From Bacteroidia bacterium (lineage in GTDB: Bacteria > Bacteroidota > Bacteroidia > Flavobacteriales > Flavobacteriaceae): a stretch of DNA of 64,000 nucleotides. Below, in pieces: positions 54,475 to 63,096 of this stretch; position 1 is the first letter of the stretch, and each line of letters begins with the position of its first letter. The notes beneath the pieces are model-generated. The model did no database searches. It saw nothing but the letters and a program-made list of their open reading frames with translations, and was not told the origin of the DNA. Where the stretch lies: contig JAUIBP010000009.1 of assembly GCA_030427735.1 (NCBI GenBank), forward strand, positions 62,001 to 126,000, given 5' to 3'. The position numbers and the translations under genes were made by a program.

Positions 54475-55350
54475 TAACATTATAAAGGTTAAGTCTAACA
54501 GGAAATTCAGAAACAAATTTCCCATGATAACATAAAGTCACAAAACAGGAAAGACCATTTACCAAGTTTTAAGAAAACTTCATCACTTAGGAATATTCGT
54601 AAACAGTGCGAATTCAGGAATTCAAATTAAACAATATCTCACAATTATTTAATCTCAAACAAAATTATGAAGCATTATATTTTATACCTATTGTTGAGTT
54701 TATCCTTAACAGCCTGTTGTAACGACGACGATCAACCCGAAACCCCTATAGACCAATTACCCCCTGCCACCCAAACGGGAGCCAATACTGCTGGTTGTTT
54801 GGTGGATGGTGAAGCCATATTTCCGAAGGGATCAGGGCTAATTTTTCATTTATTCTATACCGACGGTTTAAATTTTGGATTGGGTATAGGTAATGAGAAA
54901 GCAAATGTTGACAGAATAATCAATATAGCTTCTTTGAACGAAAATCTTCAAGAGGGGCAAACTTATCAGCTAAGTCAACATGAAGCAAACGGTAAATATG
55001 CTTCATATTCCATTGGTGCCACCCCTCCTCCTAGAGAAAATTTTTTTGAAACAACTTCTACTATTACTGGAGAATTGACTATCACCCATCATGATTTCGA
55101 TAAGGCCATTATTAGTGGCACGTTTTGGTTTGATGCCATTGATAGCAAGGGTAATGTTGTGCAAATTAGGGAAGGGCGATTTGATGGAGAATATTAATAA
55201 CATTATAAAGTTTAAGTCTAACATAAAATTCAGAAACAAATTTGCATGAAAACATAAAGCCACAAAACAGGAAAAACCATTTACCAAGTTTTAAGAGAAC
55301 GTCATCTTTTAGGAATATTTGTAAACAGTGCGAACTCAAGAATACATTTG
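54475..55350 (+). repeat. Repeated spacers after array copies 4 and 5
   Basis: The ~150-bp spacers after copy 4 (54475-54625) and copy 5 (55198-55345) are alike (for example AACATTATAAAG, AAGTCTAACA, CATTTACCAAGTTTTAAG). A shorter relative follows copy 3. The duplication unit therefore spans gene plus spacer. Confidence 0.6.
54667..55197 (+). CDS. Tandem lipoprotein family, copy 5 (DUF6252-like)
   Basis: 176 residues. N-terminal ~45 and C-terminal ~40 residues are nearly identical to copy 4; the middle (FPKGSGLIFHLFYTDGLNFG ...) differs. Last gene before the tra operon, with which it converges. Confidence 0.75.
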   Translation: MKHYILYLLLSLSLTACCNDDDQPETPIDQLPPATQTGANTAGCLVDGEAIFPKGSGLIFHLFYTDGLNFGLGIGNEKANVDRIINIASLNENLQEGQTYQLSQHEANGKYASYSIGATPPPRENFFETTSTITGELTITHHDFDKAIISGTFWFDAIDSKGNVVQIREGRFDGEY

Positions 55351-55413
55351 ATTCTACCTCAAATGTGTTTTAATATGTTTTTAGTTGTTGTTGGTGTAAA
55401 TAGTGGAGTACTG

Positions 55414-56235
55414 CTAATGAGGCTGATTGATGATTTTGTGATTTAATGCCAAAGTAAGATGGCGTTCTCCATGGGCCTCATTTAGAGTGATAAGTATCTC
55501 ACGGGCTTTGGATATCGAGAATTTAGGAACTGCATAGACTACCCTTGCTTTTTTATGTTGCTTTAACATTTTCGGGAGTTGGTAGGTATATACGGGTTTT
55601 AATATGGATTTTTGCATGGAACTGTGTTGCCCACGTTTTTTAATGGTAATGGCTACTTCTAAATAATTAATGGTATAGTCTAATGTTGATGCATTATGTA
55701 GATCCAAAACAAAGTAAAGCACCCCTTGACGGTATACTATGTTTTGAAGGCTCATGGAGACATCGTATTTTTTTCTGGTTTTTATTGGGGCTTGGGATAA
55801 GGTGTTTATTAGTTCTTGACAAATCACGTCATAGATAGGAACCGATAAGGGGCGAAGGCTGTCTTTTGGTATGGGATCTGTTTTTGGGTAGGCATACCCT
55901 ATGGCCGATGTCCCAGAAATGAAGTAATTATAGACCTTCAATTCCTTACAGTATTTTAAATAGTAAGCGTAGACCTCTCCTGATTGACTGATCAATAGAA
56001 GGTTGCTATCCTTACCTGGGCTCGCTTGTAGTAAACCAAAATATTCGCTCTGCTCTCGATTGTAACTGAAAACAAAATGTTTAGATCCCGTAATGCCTTG
56101 CTTTATGGGATGTTGAAAAAATAGTCCTACGGTCTGGTAATCGTTTGCAAAAATAGTATCCAAAGGTTTGGGGTGCTGTGCTTGAAGCATAGAGTAAAAG
56201 CTTAGGGCAAGGATAAGGATATAGCTACGTTTCAT
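55414..56235 (-). CDS. traN: Conjugative transposon protein TraN (DUF4138, VirB9-like)
   Basis: 273 residues. Signal peptide (ILILALSFYSMLQAQ), then the TraN pattern: SKHFVFSYNREQSEYFGLLQ, KTRKKYDVSMSLQNIVYRQG and LYFVLDLHNASTLDYTINYL. Family members sit in the outer-membrane core of Bacteroidetes-type T4SS. Last gene of the visible tra operon. TraO, TraP and TraQ do not follow; unrelated cargo does. Confidence 0.88.
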   Translation of the reverse strand: MKRSYILILALSFYSMLQAQHPKPLDTIFANDYQTVGLFFQHPIKQGITGSKHFVFSYNREQSEYFGLLQASPGKDSNLLLISQSGEVYAYYLKYCKELKVYNYFISGTSAIGYAYPKTDPIPKDSLRPLSVPIYDVICQELINTLSQAPIKTRKKYDVSMSLQNIVYRQGVLYFVLDLHNASTLDYTINYLEVAITIKKRGQHSSMQKSILKPVYTYQLPKMLKQHKKARVVYAVPKFSISKAREILITLNEAHGERHLTLALNHKIINQPH

Positions 56236-56255
56236 GAGATTTATGTTTAGCGTTA

Positions 56256-57182
56256 TTAATTCGGTTTTAAAATCAATTTGTAGTTGTTTACAATCTTAAT
56301 TTTAAGATTGCGATTGGTGCGTTGAAATACGGTTTTAAGGCCACTTACCTGTGGGATTCCAGCGATATTAATGTCGTCTACAATGTCACCAAGAACTTCA
56401 GATTGCGCTTCAGCACGAAAACTGTGCTCTACATAAATGCCTTCATTACCATCGGTTAAGTCGAATGCTTTTAATCGTACAGGCTGGTGATTGATATTGA
56501 AAATATTCAATAAGGCCCGATTGGGTTTAAAGCTCACAAAACCATATACCGGTGTGTTTTTGGGGAAGACCTGATTATTAAAATGTACAGGTTGCGCCAA
56601 ACGCATACGTAAGCGTTGGTTGGCCTTTAGGGTTTGGTTTCCATCGACGACAACAATGATGGAGCTGTCCTTAGTCTTGTAAACAGGTAAAGTCTCGGGG
56701 TTTGAAGCGAAAAAAAGTTGGTGCTCCAAGCTTTGTTGTTGGGCTACTAATAGGAAATCAACCACAGCTTTAGCATCTGGGTTAACAGCTAAAGTATCGG
56801 TAGTGGAAATTTTGGTTGCTATTTCTGGTGTCCTATAGGATTGTTTATCATAATCCAAAGCGCCCAAACGGAATATACTATCAATAATATGGTCTTTGTT
56901 TTTGTCCAATAATTCATTATCGAAAAAACCAAAGGAATCCAATAGCTTTTCATCGTATATACTTGGGGCATTGGTCTGTTTGACTTCTTTTAATTGGTTA
57001 ATGGCTTCCAATTTTGATGAAAAGGTTTCTTGTTCCTTTTCTAATTGTGGCAGTTCAGGTTGCAGTAATTGTGGAGTGTCCTCTGGTGCTTCCTGAAGAA
57101 CCTGCCACGCATAAGCACCAATAAACAGAAGAACCAAGATGATAATGGTTATAAATACGAGTTTGGGTTTGGATGCTGTCAT
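56256..57182 (-). CDS. traM: Conjugative transposon protein TraM (VirB10-like)
   Basis: 308 residues. One N-terminal TM (about 8-27, VFITIIILVLLFIGAYAWQV), a Pro/Glu-rich coiled linker and a C-terminal beta domain (about 165-300, LRMRLAQPVHFNNQVFPKNT ... VYGFVSFKPNR). It spans the envelope as the VirB10-type scaffold. Spacing 5 bp to traK. Confidence 0.9.
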   Translation of the reverse strand: MTASKPKLVFITIIILVLLFIGAYAWQVLQEAPEDTPQLLQPELPQLEKEQETFSSKLEAINQLKEVKQTNAPSIYDEKLLDSFGFFDNELLDKNKDHIIDSIFRLGALDYDKQSYRTPEIATKISTTDTLAVNPDAKAVVDFLLVAQQQSLEHQLFFASNPETLPVYKTKDSSIIVVVDGNQTLKANQRLRMRLAQPVHFNNQVFPKNTPVYGFVSFKPNRALLNIFNINHQPVRLKAFDLTDGNEGIYVEHSFRAEAQSEVLGDIVDDINIAGIPQVSGLKTVFQRTNRNLKIKIVNNYKLILKPN

Positions 57183-57187
57183 AATAA

Positions 57188-57811
57188 TTAATTTTTTGGT
57201 GTGTCTGATGCCACTTTACGAAGTTGTTGTTCAAAATAATTGGTAATCAATAGGCCATGGGTATTGTGGGGAAAATGGCGATCGACGTGTATCAATTGTC
57301 CTGTAGATTGTAATTCGTAAGTATCTACTACGGTTCCTCGGTTAATTTCAAAAACCGTTGTAGTCGTAAAACGGTAGGGGTCTTGCGTAAGATCCACCTG
57401 GGATTCGATGCTTACCACGTGTTGCACCAAGGAATATTGAATCAGACGGTTATAGACGCCGTCAGCGCGTTTTTGGCGGTACAGATCATCCACCGAACTA
57501 TTGCCCAGCCAGAGTGCCTTTTCAAGGTGGTTTTCGAAGTTACTGGCATCAATATTATAAAAATAACGATGGAACAAATCTAGGTGGGCTAGCACTTCAA
57601 CCTCTAAATTCTCTCTTTGAGAGACCCATTTTAAAGGAATCACACTGCCATCTGTACTAATGGCGAAAGCATTGTTCAGGGATTTTTGATGCATATCGTA
57701 AACGACCCAAGCTGCACTAAGCGTGCTTATAAGTGCAAACCCTATGACGGCCAAAACAATGATGCGATTCAGTCTGAGAACGGTATATATATTTTTAATA
57801 GGAGTTTCCAT
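57188..57811 (-). CDS. traK: Conjugative transposon protein TraK (VirB8-like)
   Basis: 207 residues. Short cytoplasmic N-terminus, one TM (about 17-37, IIVLAVIGFALISTLSAAWV), then the periplasmic domain with LDLFHRYFYNIDASNFENHL. VirB8-type assembly factor of the inner-membrane complex. It abuts traJ directly. Confidence 0.9.
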   Translation of the reverse strand: METPIKNIYTVLRLNRIIVLAVIGFALISTLSAAWVVYDMHQKSLNNAFAISTDGSVIPLKWVSQRENLEVEVLAHLDLFHRYFYNIDASNFENHLEKALWLGNSSVDDLYRQKRADGVYNRLIQYSLVQHVVSIESQVDLTQDPYRFTTTTVFEINRGTVVDTYELQSTGQLIHVDRHFPHNTHGLLITNYFEQQLRKVASDTPKN

Positions 57812-58642
57812 TTAAGTAAAAAGTCTAAAGGTGAATGAAGTAGCGCGACGGTATAATTTGAATTTTAATAAAATGATGAAAGCAATACTGCCCAATTCCA
57901 CCACTGGAGCAAACACTCGGTGACCAACGTCAGTGCCGAAAAGATTGCTCCAAAACGAGGCGTTCAGTTCGGTATAAATGGCATTGATGAAAATATTGAC
58001 CATAAAAAATGCGGGAACAAGCATGTAAACCGCAGCATATAATTTAAAAAAGGTATAGGCCAAAGTGCGGAATTTCTCAAATACTGCTAAACTAATGACC
58101 AGGGGAAAGAAAGCCTGCATAATGGCCAGTAAGAAATAGCGCTCTGCTAAAAACAAGGGATAGAGGAATAAATCCAAAATCCAGAGACTAAGACTCAATA
58201 TAAAAGCGAAAATTTTCCAGCCATACAGCGGAGTTACCAGTGCCTCATAGAGAACCGAAAGGGCTCGGCTGGCAGCCTCGACCACATTAACATCTTCTTC
58301 CATTGGCAGTTCCTGTAGCTGTAGGGGCAGCAGAGCAGGAGCCGTATCTCGGTATTGGGTTTCTATGGCTACCAGAATACCGTCAAACACCGATAATAAT
58401 TGCGAAGAAAAGATAACTAGCAGTACCACTACAAAATTTTTGATCAAATCTGTAGGGGTCAAACCCCAAGAAACACCATCTTGGTTCGTAGCGCCCTCAC
58501 TGTATTTTTTTATAATATTGACCAAAAAGAATACCACGGCCAAAGTTTTCATACCTGTAATGGTGTATTGCGAAAAATCACTGCCTTTAATGGTTTCAAA
58601 GATGGCATCCACGTATTCCAATCCAATTCCTAATAGTATCAT
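57812..58642 (-). CDS. traJ: Conjugative transposon protein TraJ (VirB6-like)
   Basis: 276 residues, polytopic: about six to seven TM segments (for example KNFVVVLLVIFSSQLLSVFD, IFAFILSLSLWILDLFLYPL, LLAIMQAFFPLVISLAVFEK). TraJ is the inner-membrane channel protein of this T4SS type. It is shorter than some TraJ proteins (over 300 residues). Confidence 0.88.
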   Translation of the reverse strand: MILLGIGLEYVDAIFETIKGSDFSQYTITGMKTLAVVFFLVNIIKKYSEGATNQDGVSWGLTPTDLIKNFVVVLLVIFSSQLLSVFDGILVAIETQYRDTAPALLPLQLQELPMEEDVNVVEAASRALSVLYEALVTPLYGWKIFAFILSLSLWILDLFLYPLFLAERYFLLAIMQAFFPLVISLAVFEKFRTLAYTFFKLYAAVYMLVPAFFMVNIFINAIYTELNASFWSNLFGTDVGHRVFAPVVELGSIAFIILLKFKLYRRATSFTFRLFT

Positions 58643-58653
58643 GATTTTACGGT

Positions 58654-59223
58654 TTAATAGTTGGTATCACGATGGTTTACGAGATCCTGCATTTTCCGAA
58701 ATGCAATAATGTCGCGGTAACGTTCTGTTTTTAACTGTAAATCAGAGACCATAGCTTTAGAGGCCTTTTCCCGCTCCTTTAAAATAGCCGTGCGTTCGCC
58801 ATCGGTCATCTTAAGAAGGTCGCTGGATAGGATTTGGTCTATAAAGTCCAGATCATCCAAGGCTTGGTCTAAAATGGCATTAAAGGATTGACTGATACGT
58901 TCCACCTCTTCAGGTTTTACATACGGCGAGTCCAGGATATTCCGGAGATCATCACGTACCATATTGAACAGGCGCTGGTTGTTTTCAGTCAGGGCTTTTA
59001 CCGCCTTGAGCTGTTTTACAATAGCATTGACCTTTTCGATGTTTTCCTTTTGGTCTTTTAAAAAATTGACCGTTTGGATGAGCTGGGAGGTTTGTTTCGC
59101 AGACTCGATTAAGGACTTTGCTAGACTGATGAAGTTGGTGTTGTCGTACACGGGCATGCCCTGGGCAAAGCAATGGTGCTGTATGTTAAGCACAAGTACT
59201 AAAGTTAAGAGTAAAGGTTTCAT
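58654..59223 (-). CDS. traI: Conjugative transposon protein TraI (DUF4141, VirB5-like)
   Basis: 189 residues. Signal peptide (LLLTLVLVLNIQHHCFAQ), mature start GMPVYDNTNFISLAKSLIES, then a long coiled coil (KQTSQLIQTVNFLKDQKENI). This is the DUF4141 pattern of periplasmic conjugation proteins. It overlaps the traG stop by 4 bp. Confidence 0.88.
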   Translation of the reverse strand: MKPLLLTLVLVLNIQHHCFAQGMPVYDNTNFISLAKSLIESAKQTSQLIQTVNFLKDQKENIEKVNAIVKQLKAVKALTENNQRLFNMVRDDLRNILDSPYVKPEEVERISQSFNAILDQALDDLDFIDQILSSDLLKMTDGERTAILKEREKASKAMVSDLQLKTERYRDIIAFRKMQDLVNHRDTNY

Positions 59224-61634
59224 AGGCGTTGGTTTTTGTTGGTATAGGCAGTGATGGCTTTTTCCATACAGCCGTAATTTTCATATAAGGCCATGATGGC
59301 ATCGTTCTCTGGGCCATCCGTCAGATATGCGGCGTACACTGAAGCCGGTACTTCCAAGCGGAACACATTGCTCTCACGTCCAATTTTAATGAACATTTCG
59401 GTGTATTTTAAAGGACCCGATAAATTGTTCTTAATTGACTTGAGTTGGTTCAGGTCGTGTTGTGATAGTTTTAAGCGCTGCTGAAGGTCATCATAGCCCT
59501 TTTCATTGTTCAAGCTATATATGATCTGTGTGTTCTCTAGAATGCTGGCCGAAGTTGCCGTATTGGGTAATTGGTTGATGGATTGTAGTATGATGCCAAT
59601 AGCACCATTTTGCTTGCGAATGGCTTGATAATAGAACTCGACACTTTCTAAAACATTGTCGAATTTTAACTGTTTTGCAAATTCATCAAAAAGTATGATG
59701 CCTCGTTCCGAACGGTTTTTCCAAATAGTACGCTGGATGGCCGATTTGATGAGCTTGAGCATCACCGAGAGTATTTCCTTATTGTTTTTCACTTCATCCA
59801 GTTCAAATACAATCAGGCGCTTATCCTCCAATTTATAGGTTTGGTCTTCGGTTACCTTAAACAGAAAACTGTACAGGCCATCTCCAACGTATTCCGAGAT
59901 AATATGGAGGAAATTAGTGATGTTGAAATAGTCCTCATGGATTTTTAGGTGTTTTAATAAATCTTTTTGTTGGCTTTCGATAAAGTGATAGAGGGATTCT
60001 AAAGAATGTTCCTGAGCCACGTTTTGATAGTAAAAGGCCAGTATTTTTTTGAGGGCAACGGTTTCTGCCTTATTAGGTGCAGCATTGGCGGCAAAGAGCT
60101 CGGAAAGGAAAATGGAAAGATCCTCCAATCGTTCAGGTCCCAAGTCACTGTCCTTGCTGATGTAGAAGGGATTGATACCGAGGTTGCGCCCGGTTTCATA
60201 CCGTAAAATGGTGTGGTCGTTAGGGTAGAGCTTCGCAAATTTGGTGTAGGAACCCCCAAGATCAATGATAACCAAGCGTACTCCAGATTCAAAATACTGT
60301 CTTAAAATATTATTGGCCAAAAAGGATTTGCCCTCACCTGTAGGAGCGAAAACAGCAAAGTTTCGAGCCTTGATGCGCTTCTTGGACTCATCCCACACAT
60401 CTTTGAAAACGGGTAGGTTATGGCAACGTTCATTAAATAGGATGCCTTGAGGATCTGATCGGTAGTTGCTGGTTTGAATTAAAAGACAAAGGGCGTGTTT
60501 TAAATCGGTGACATAAAGGTCGGTGTTGGAAAAATTGGAGGCAAAACAACAATAGCTATTTAAAAGGTAATTTTTACGCGCTTCACCTTTGGGGTAATAG
60601 GGAGTCATTTCCAATTCCTTAAATTCTGTTTTAATCTGTGTCCCCAATCGGTCCAAATCACTCAGGGATTTGTCCCAATACACGACGTTTAGTTGTCCTC
60701 GAATGATGCGGGCTTGATCGTCGGCGTTGATCTGATGGAGGATTTCCTGAATTTTTTCTAAAATGACCTTATTCTGAGAACCAAAGTTGGCACTCTTTTG
60801 CAATTCCTCGACTTTCTTATCTAAATGTTTACGCCAGACTTGTCTATCATCCAGGTAGAACATTTGGTTGATCATATGGTTGCCATGGAGTTGCAGGCCT
60901 ATACCTTCTATGAACCCTTGATGAAAAGTGAACTCGTCAGAAGTAAATAGGGGATTTTGCTTACTGGTCTGCACAGCATCGTCAAAACAAAGCTCACTGT
61001 TAATGGCCAATACATCAAAAAAATGGTCACCAATCTGCGCGTGGCCTTGATCCAAGATTAAATCCGTATCAACATGGCTATTATAACCATTGAAAAAGTC
61101 GATTGTCAAGGTGTGGATCTCTGGAGCCTTTAACGGTATAAAGTTTAATTTTTTATGGGCGTTTAGACCAGCGACACTTTCTGAGACCGTTTTAATGAAC
61201 TGTTGCAGCTTATCATCCAGCTGTTTGACCTGGATGTTTGCTACAGTTTTAAACGGATTAATGAATTGGGACTGGCTCATGGTATTGAGTTTGGGTAAAA
61301 TGAAAAACACATAACAGTCATGGGATAGATATTCGCGCCCTTTAAAATGGGCGTAAGTGGCTTGTTCTAAAAACGTGTCATGTTTTAGATTCTCGGCCTC
61401 ATATACCCGTTTGCGATAGAGGTCCTGCTTATGGACGATAGTACCAGCAGGCAGGGTCTTGAGGGCTTGGAACCATGCACCATGTAATTCTTCATAATCT
61501 TTTTCCGAAAGCGTGTAAATTTCAGGAAGCTCTAAACGATAGGCTAACAAGGCATTGCCGTTGTTGGCCAGGACCAAATGGTCTTGAATGTCTACTATGG
61601 GGTAAATGGAGAATAAATTTAGTTTAGAAGCCAT
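59220..61634 (-). CDS. traG: Conjugation system ATPase TraG (VirB4-like)
   Basis: 804 residues. Walker A APTGEGKSF with preceding RNFAVF, the conserved VIIDLGGSYTKF, Walker B GIILFDEFAK and the arginine/Gln motif AIRKQNGAIGIILQSINQLP. The C-terminus (LRLE-VPASVYAAYLTD) is typical. It powers pilus assembly and substrate transfer. It overlaps traF by 11 bp. Confidence 0.93.
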   Translation of the reverse strand: MASKLNLFSIYPIVDIQDHLVLANNGNALLAYRLELPEIYTLSEKDYEELHGAWFQALKTLPAGTIVHKQDLYRKRVYEAENLKHDTFLEQATYAHFKGREYLSHDCYVFFILPKLNTMSQSQFINPFKTVANIQVKQLDDKLQQFIKTVSESVAGLNAHKKLNFIPLKAPEIHTLTIDFFNGYNSHVDTDLILDQGHAQIGDHFFDVLAINSELCFDDAVQTSKQNPLFTSDEFTFHQGFIEGIGLQLHGNHMINQMFYLDDRQVWRKHLDKKVEELQKSANFGSQNKVILEKIQEILHQINADDQARIIRGQLNVVYWDKSLSDLDRLGTQIKTEFKELEMTPYYPKGEARKNYLLNSYCCFASNFSNTDLYVTDLKHALCLLIQTSNYRSDPQGILFNERCHNLPVFKDVWDESKKRIKARNFAVFAPTGEGKSFLANNILRQYFESGVRLVIIDLGGSYTKFAKLYPNDHTILRYETGRNLGINPFYISKDSDLGPERLEDLSIFLSELFAANAAPNKAETVALKKILAFYYQNVAQEHSLESLYHFIESQQKDLLKHLKIHEDYFNITNFLHIISEYVGDGLYSFLFKVTEDQTYKLEDKRLIVFELDEVKNNKEILSVMLKLIKSAIQRTIWKNRSERGIILFDEFAKQLKFDNVLESVEFYYQAIRKQNGAIGIILQSINQLPNTATSASILENTQIIYSLNNEKGYDDLQQRLKLSQHDLNQLKSIKNNLSGPLKYTEMFIKIGRESNVFRLEVPASVYAAYLTDGPENDAIMALYENYGCMEKAITAYTNKNQRL

Positions 61635-61902
61635 GGCCTATAGATGGTTTTTTGTTAGAAATGAGTTTTGGAAATGACCGTTTATAAGTAAGGGCGGCGG
61701 GGCGGTTAGACAACCTCAGTAAACAGATATAAAGACTAACATTACAAAGCAGACACCCCAAGATCAACAAAGCGCCAAAAGAAAAGATTATGATCAAAAG
61801 GGAGGCGAGTATCGCCATCATCATCAAGGCAAAAAAAGGTAATGGTAGCCCATAGATCAATGCCTGCTTTCTAATGTTTCTGTAGATGGTAAAGCGTTTC
61901 AT
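61624..61902 (-). CDS. traF: Conjugative transposon protein TraF (DUF4133, VirB3-like)
   Basis: 92 residues, two close TM helices (about 15-60, YGLPLPFFALMMMAILASLL). DUF4133 members are VirB3-like and act with TraG. The start overlaps the traE stop (TAATG). Confidence 0.85.
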   Translation of the reverse strand: MKRFTIYRNIRKQALIYGLPLPFFALMMMAILASLLIIIFSFGALLILGCLLCNVSLYICLLRLSNRPAALTYKRSFPKLISNKKPSIGHGF

Positions 61903-62189
61903 TACACTACGATACCTATAAGGTAAGTGAAGATTCCAACTACAGCACCTGCTATTAATACAAATACGAGTACCCGGGTGATGCCCTTTTTTAAATCGGC
62001 ATTTTCACCAAAGAAATGCCCAGCATTAAATAAAAAACCAACAAGGAAAATCACCCCGAGAATGATGGGGAAAATAGACCTAATGGTGTTGGAAATATCG
62101 TTAACAGAGTCTTCTATGCCTCCTATTTGGGCAAAGGCAGGCATAGATGTAAAAATCAAAGCCAAAAATACGTACACAGATGTTTTCAT
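61902..62189 (-). CDS. traE: Conjugative transposon protein TraE (DUF4134, VirB2-like)
   Basis: 95 residues. Signal peptide (YVFLALIFTSMPAFAQ) and two TM helices (SIFPIILGVIFLVGFLFNAG, GITRVLVFVLIAGAVVGIFT). DUF4134 proteins are thought to be pilin-like. First gene of the operon. Confidence 0.88.
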   Translation of the reverse strand: MKTSVYVFLALIFTSMPAFAQIGGIEDSVNDISNTIRSIFPIILGVIFLVGFLFNAGHFFGENADLKKGITRVLVFVLIAGAVVGIFTYLIGIVV

Positions 62190-62362
62190 AATGATTAGGT
62201 TTAGGCCGTTAAGGCGGTTGTTATTCTGATCATTTATGAATGTATTTTGAACCTCCTCTTTTTATGGGAAATGCAAAAATATTAACGTTCTAAAGCGTTA
62301 AAATTTAAATACTTAACATGTGAATTTGGAATTGGTTGCATTTTGTGCAATAAAAAAACAAG
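62190..62362. promoter_or_regulatory. Divergent promoter region of the tra operon and amidase
   Basis: Contains TTAACG (62282-62287) and CGTTAA (62296-62301), a 6-bp-arm dyad near the middle. Promoters for both directions are expected here; no clear consensus box was recognised. Confidence 0.45.
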
Positions 62363-63016
62363 ATGAAAGCGATCAATCAGTATTTGAATTTAGCGGTATT
62401 CCTTTCGGTTTTAGGACTCTGTAATGGGTATAGTCAACAGCTCATAGATCAAAAATTTGTAGTGCTATTGGATCCAGGGCATGGGGGATCGGATTCTGGA
62501 GCCTGCTCCTTGACAGGAACAATGGAAAAGGACATCGTACTGCAAGTTGTCAACCAAATGCTTAATATCCAGCGTGACTACCCGTCATCGTCCTTGGAAT
62601 TATTAACTACCCGACAAGAGGATACCTTGTTGAAACTAGGCGTTCGTAGCCAAATGGCTATCGACCAGAACGTGGACTTTTTTATGTCAATTCATTGTAA
62701 TTATGCGGCTAGTAAAAACGCTCAGGGCATTGAAGTCTTTACGTATTGGAGTCCATCGAAAGTTGGCAAGATATCAATTTTATATGCCTTTGGTTTGGTA
62801 CAGGGCATGTCCCGCCACTTGGATTGGCCAAGTAGAGGTGTAAAGTTTGCGAATTTTAAGGTGCTTCGTGATCTTGATAAAACCGTGCCAAGCGTATTAG
62901 TGGAATTGGGATTTTTATCCCATCCCGAAGAGGGTATCCTATTAGCTAAACCTGAAACTATTCGTGATATTGCTCAAGGCTTATATTATATGTTAAACCA
63001 ATACTCAAAATTATGA
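62363..63016 (+). CDS. N-acetylmuramoyl-L-alanine amidase (Amidase_3)
   Basis: 217 residues. Signal peptide (LAVFLSVLGLCNGYSQ). Zinc ligands in DPGHGGSDSGA (His), the Glu in MEKDIVLQ and SIHCNYA (His); catalytic Glu in VLVELGFLSHPEEG. It cleaves the peptide from MurNAc. In conjugative elements it opens the cell wall for the pore. It is divergent from traE and overlaps the 27-residue gene by 4 bp. Confidence 0.92.
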   Translation: MKAINQYLNLAVFLSVLGLCNGYSQQLIDQKFVVLLDPGHGGSDSGACSLTGTMEKDIVLQVVNQMLNIQRDYPSSSLELLTTRQEDTLLKLGVRSQMAIDQNVDFFMSIHCNYAASKNAQGIEVFTYWSPSKVGKISILYAFGLVQGMSRHLDWPSRGVKFANFKVLRDLDKTVPSVLVELGFLSHPEEGILLAKPETIRDIAQGLYYMLNQYSKL

Positions 63017-63096
63017 ATACGTTTTATCATGCTTTACTGACCTGGTGCAACGAGCTGTTGAAGGCTTTAGGTGCCTGGCTACGATCGTTCAGGTAA
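63013..63096 (+). CDS. Possible 27-residue protein coupled to the amidase
   Basis: Starts at the ATG overlapping the amidase stop (ATGA) and ends at TAA 63094-63096. Product MNTFYHALLTWCNELLKALG then AWLRSFR is amphipathic/helical. Coupling favours a real small gene, but its 3' end overlaps the convergent Imm63-like gene by 18 bp. No family known. Confidence 0.4.
   Translation: MNTFYHALLTWCNELLKALGAWLRSFR

Noticed and set aside
52136-55350. CRISPR-like repeated structure
   Set aside because: The repeats are whole genes with spacers of 6 to 190 bp, not short regular repeats; no cas genes are present.
58964-59254. 96-residue plus-strand frame within traI/traG
   Set aside because: Antisense shadow of well-supported tra genes.
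60006-60206. 66-residue plus-strand frame inside traG
   Set aside because: Antisense to the conserved VirB4-like ATPase with no support of its own.
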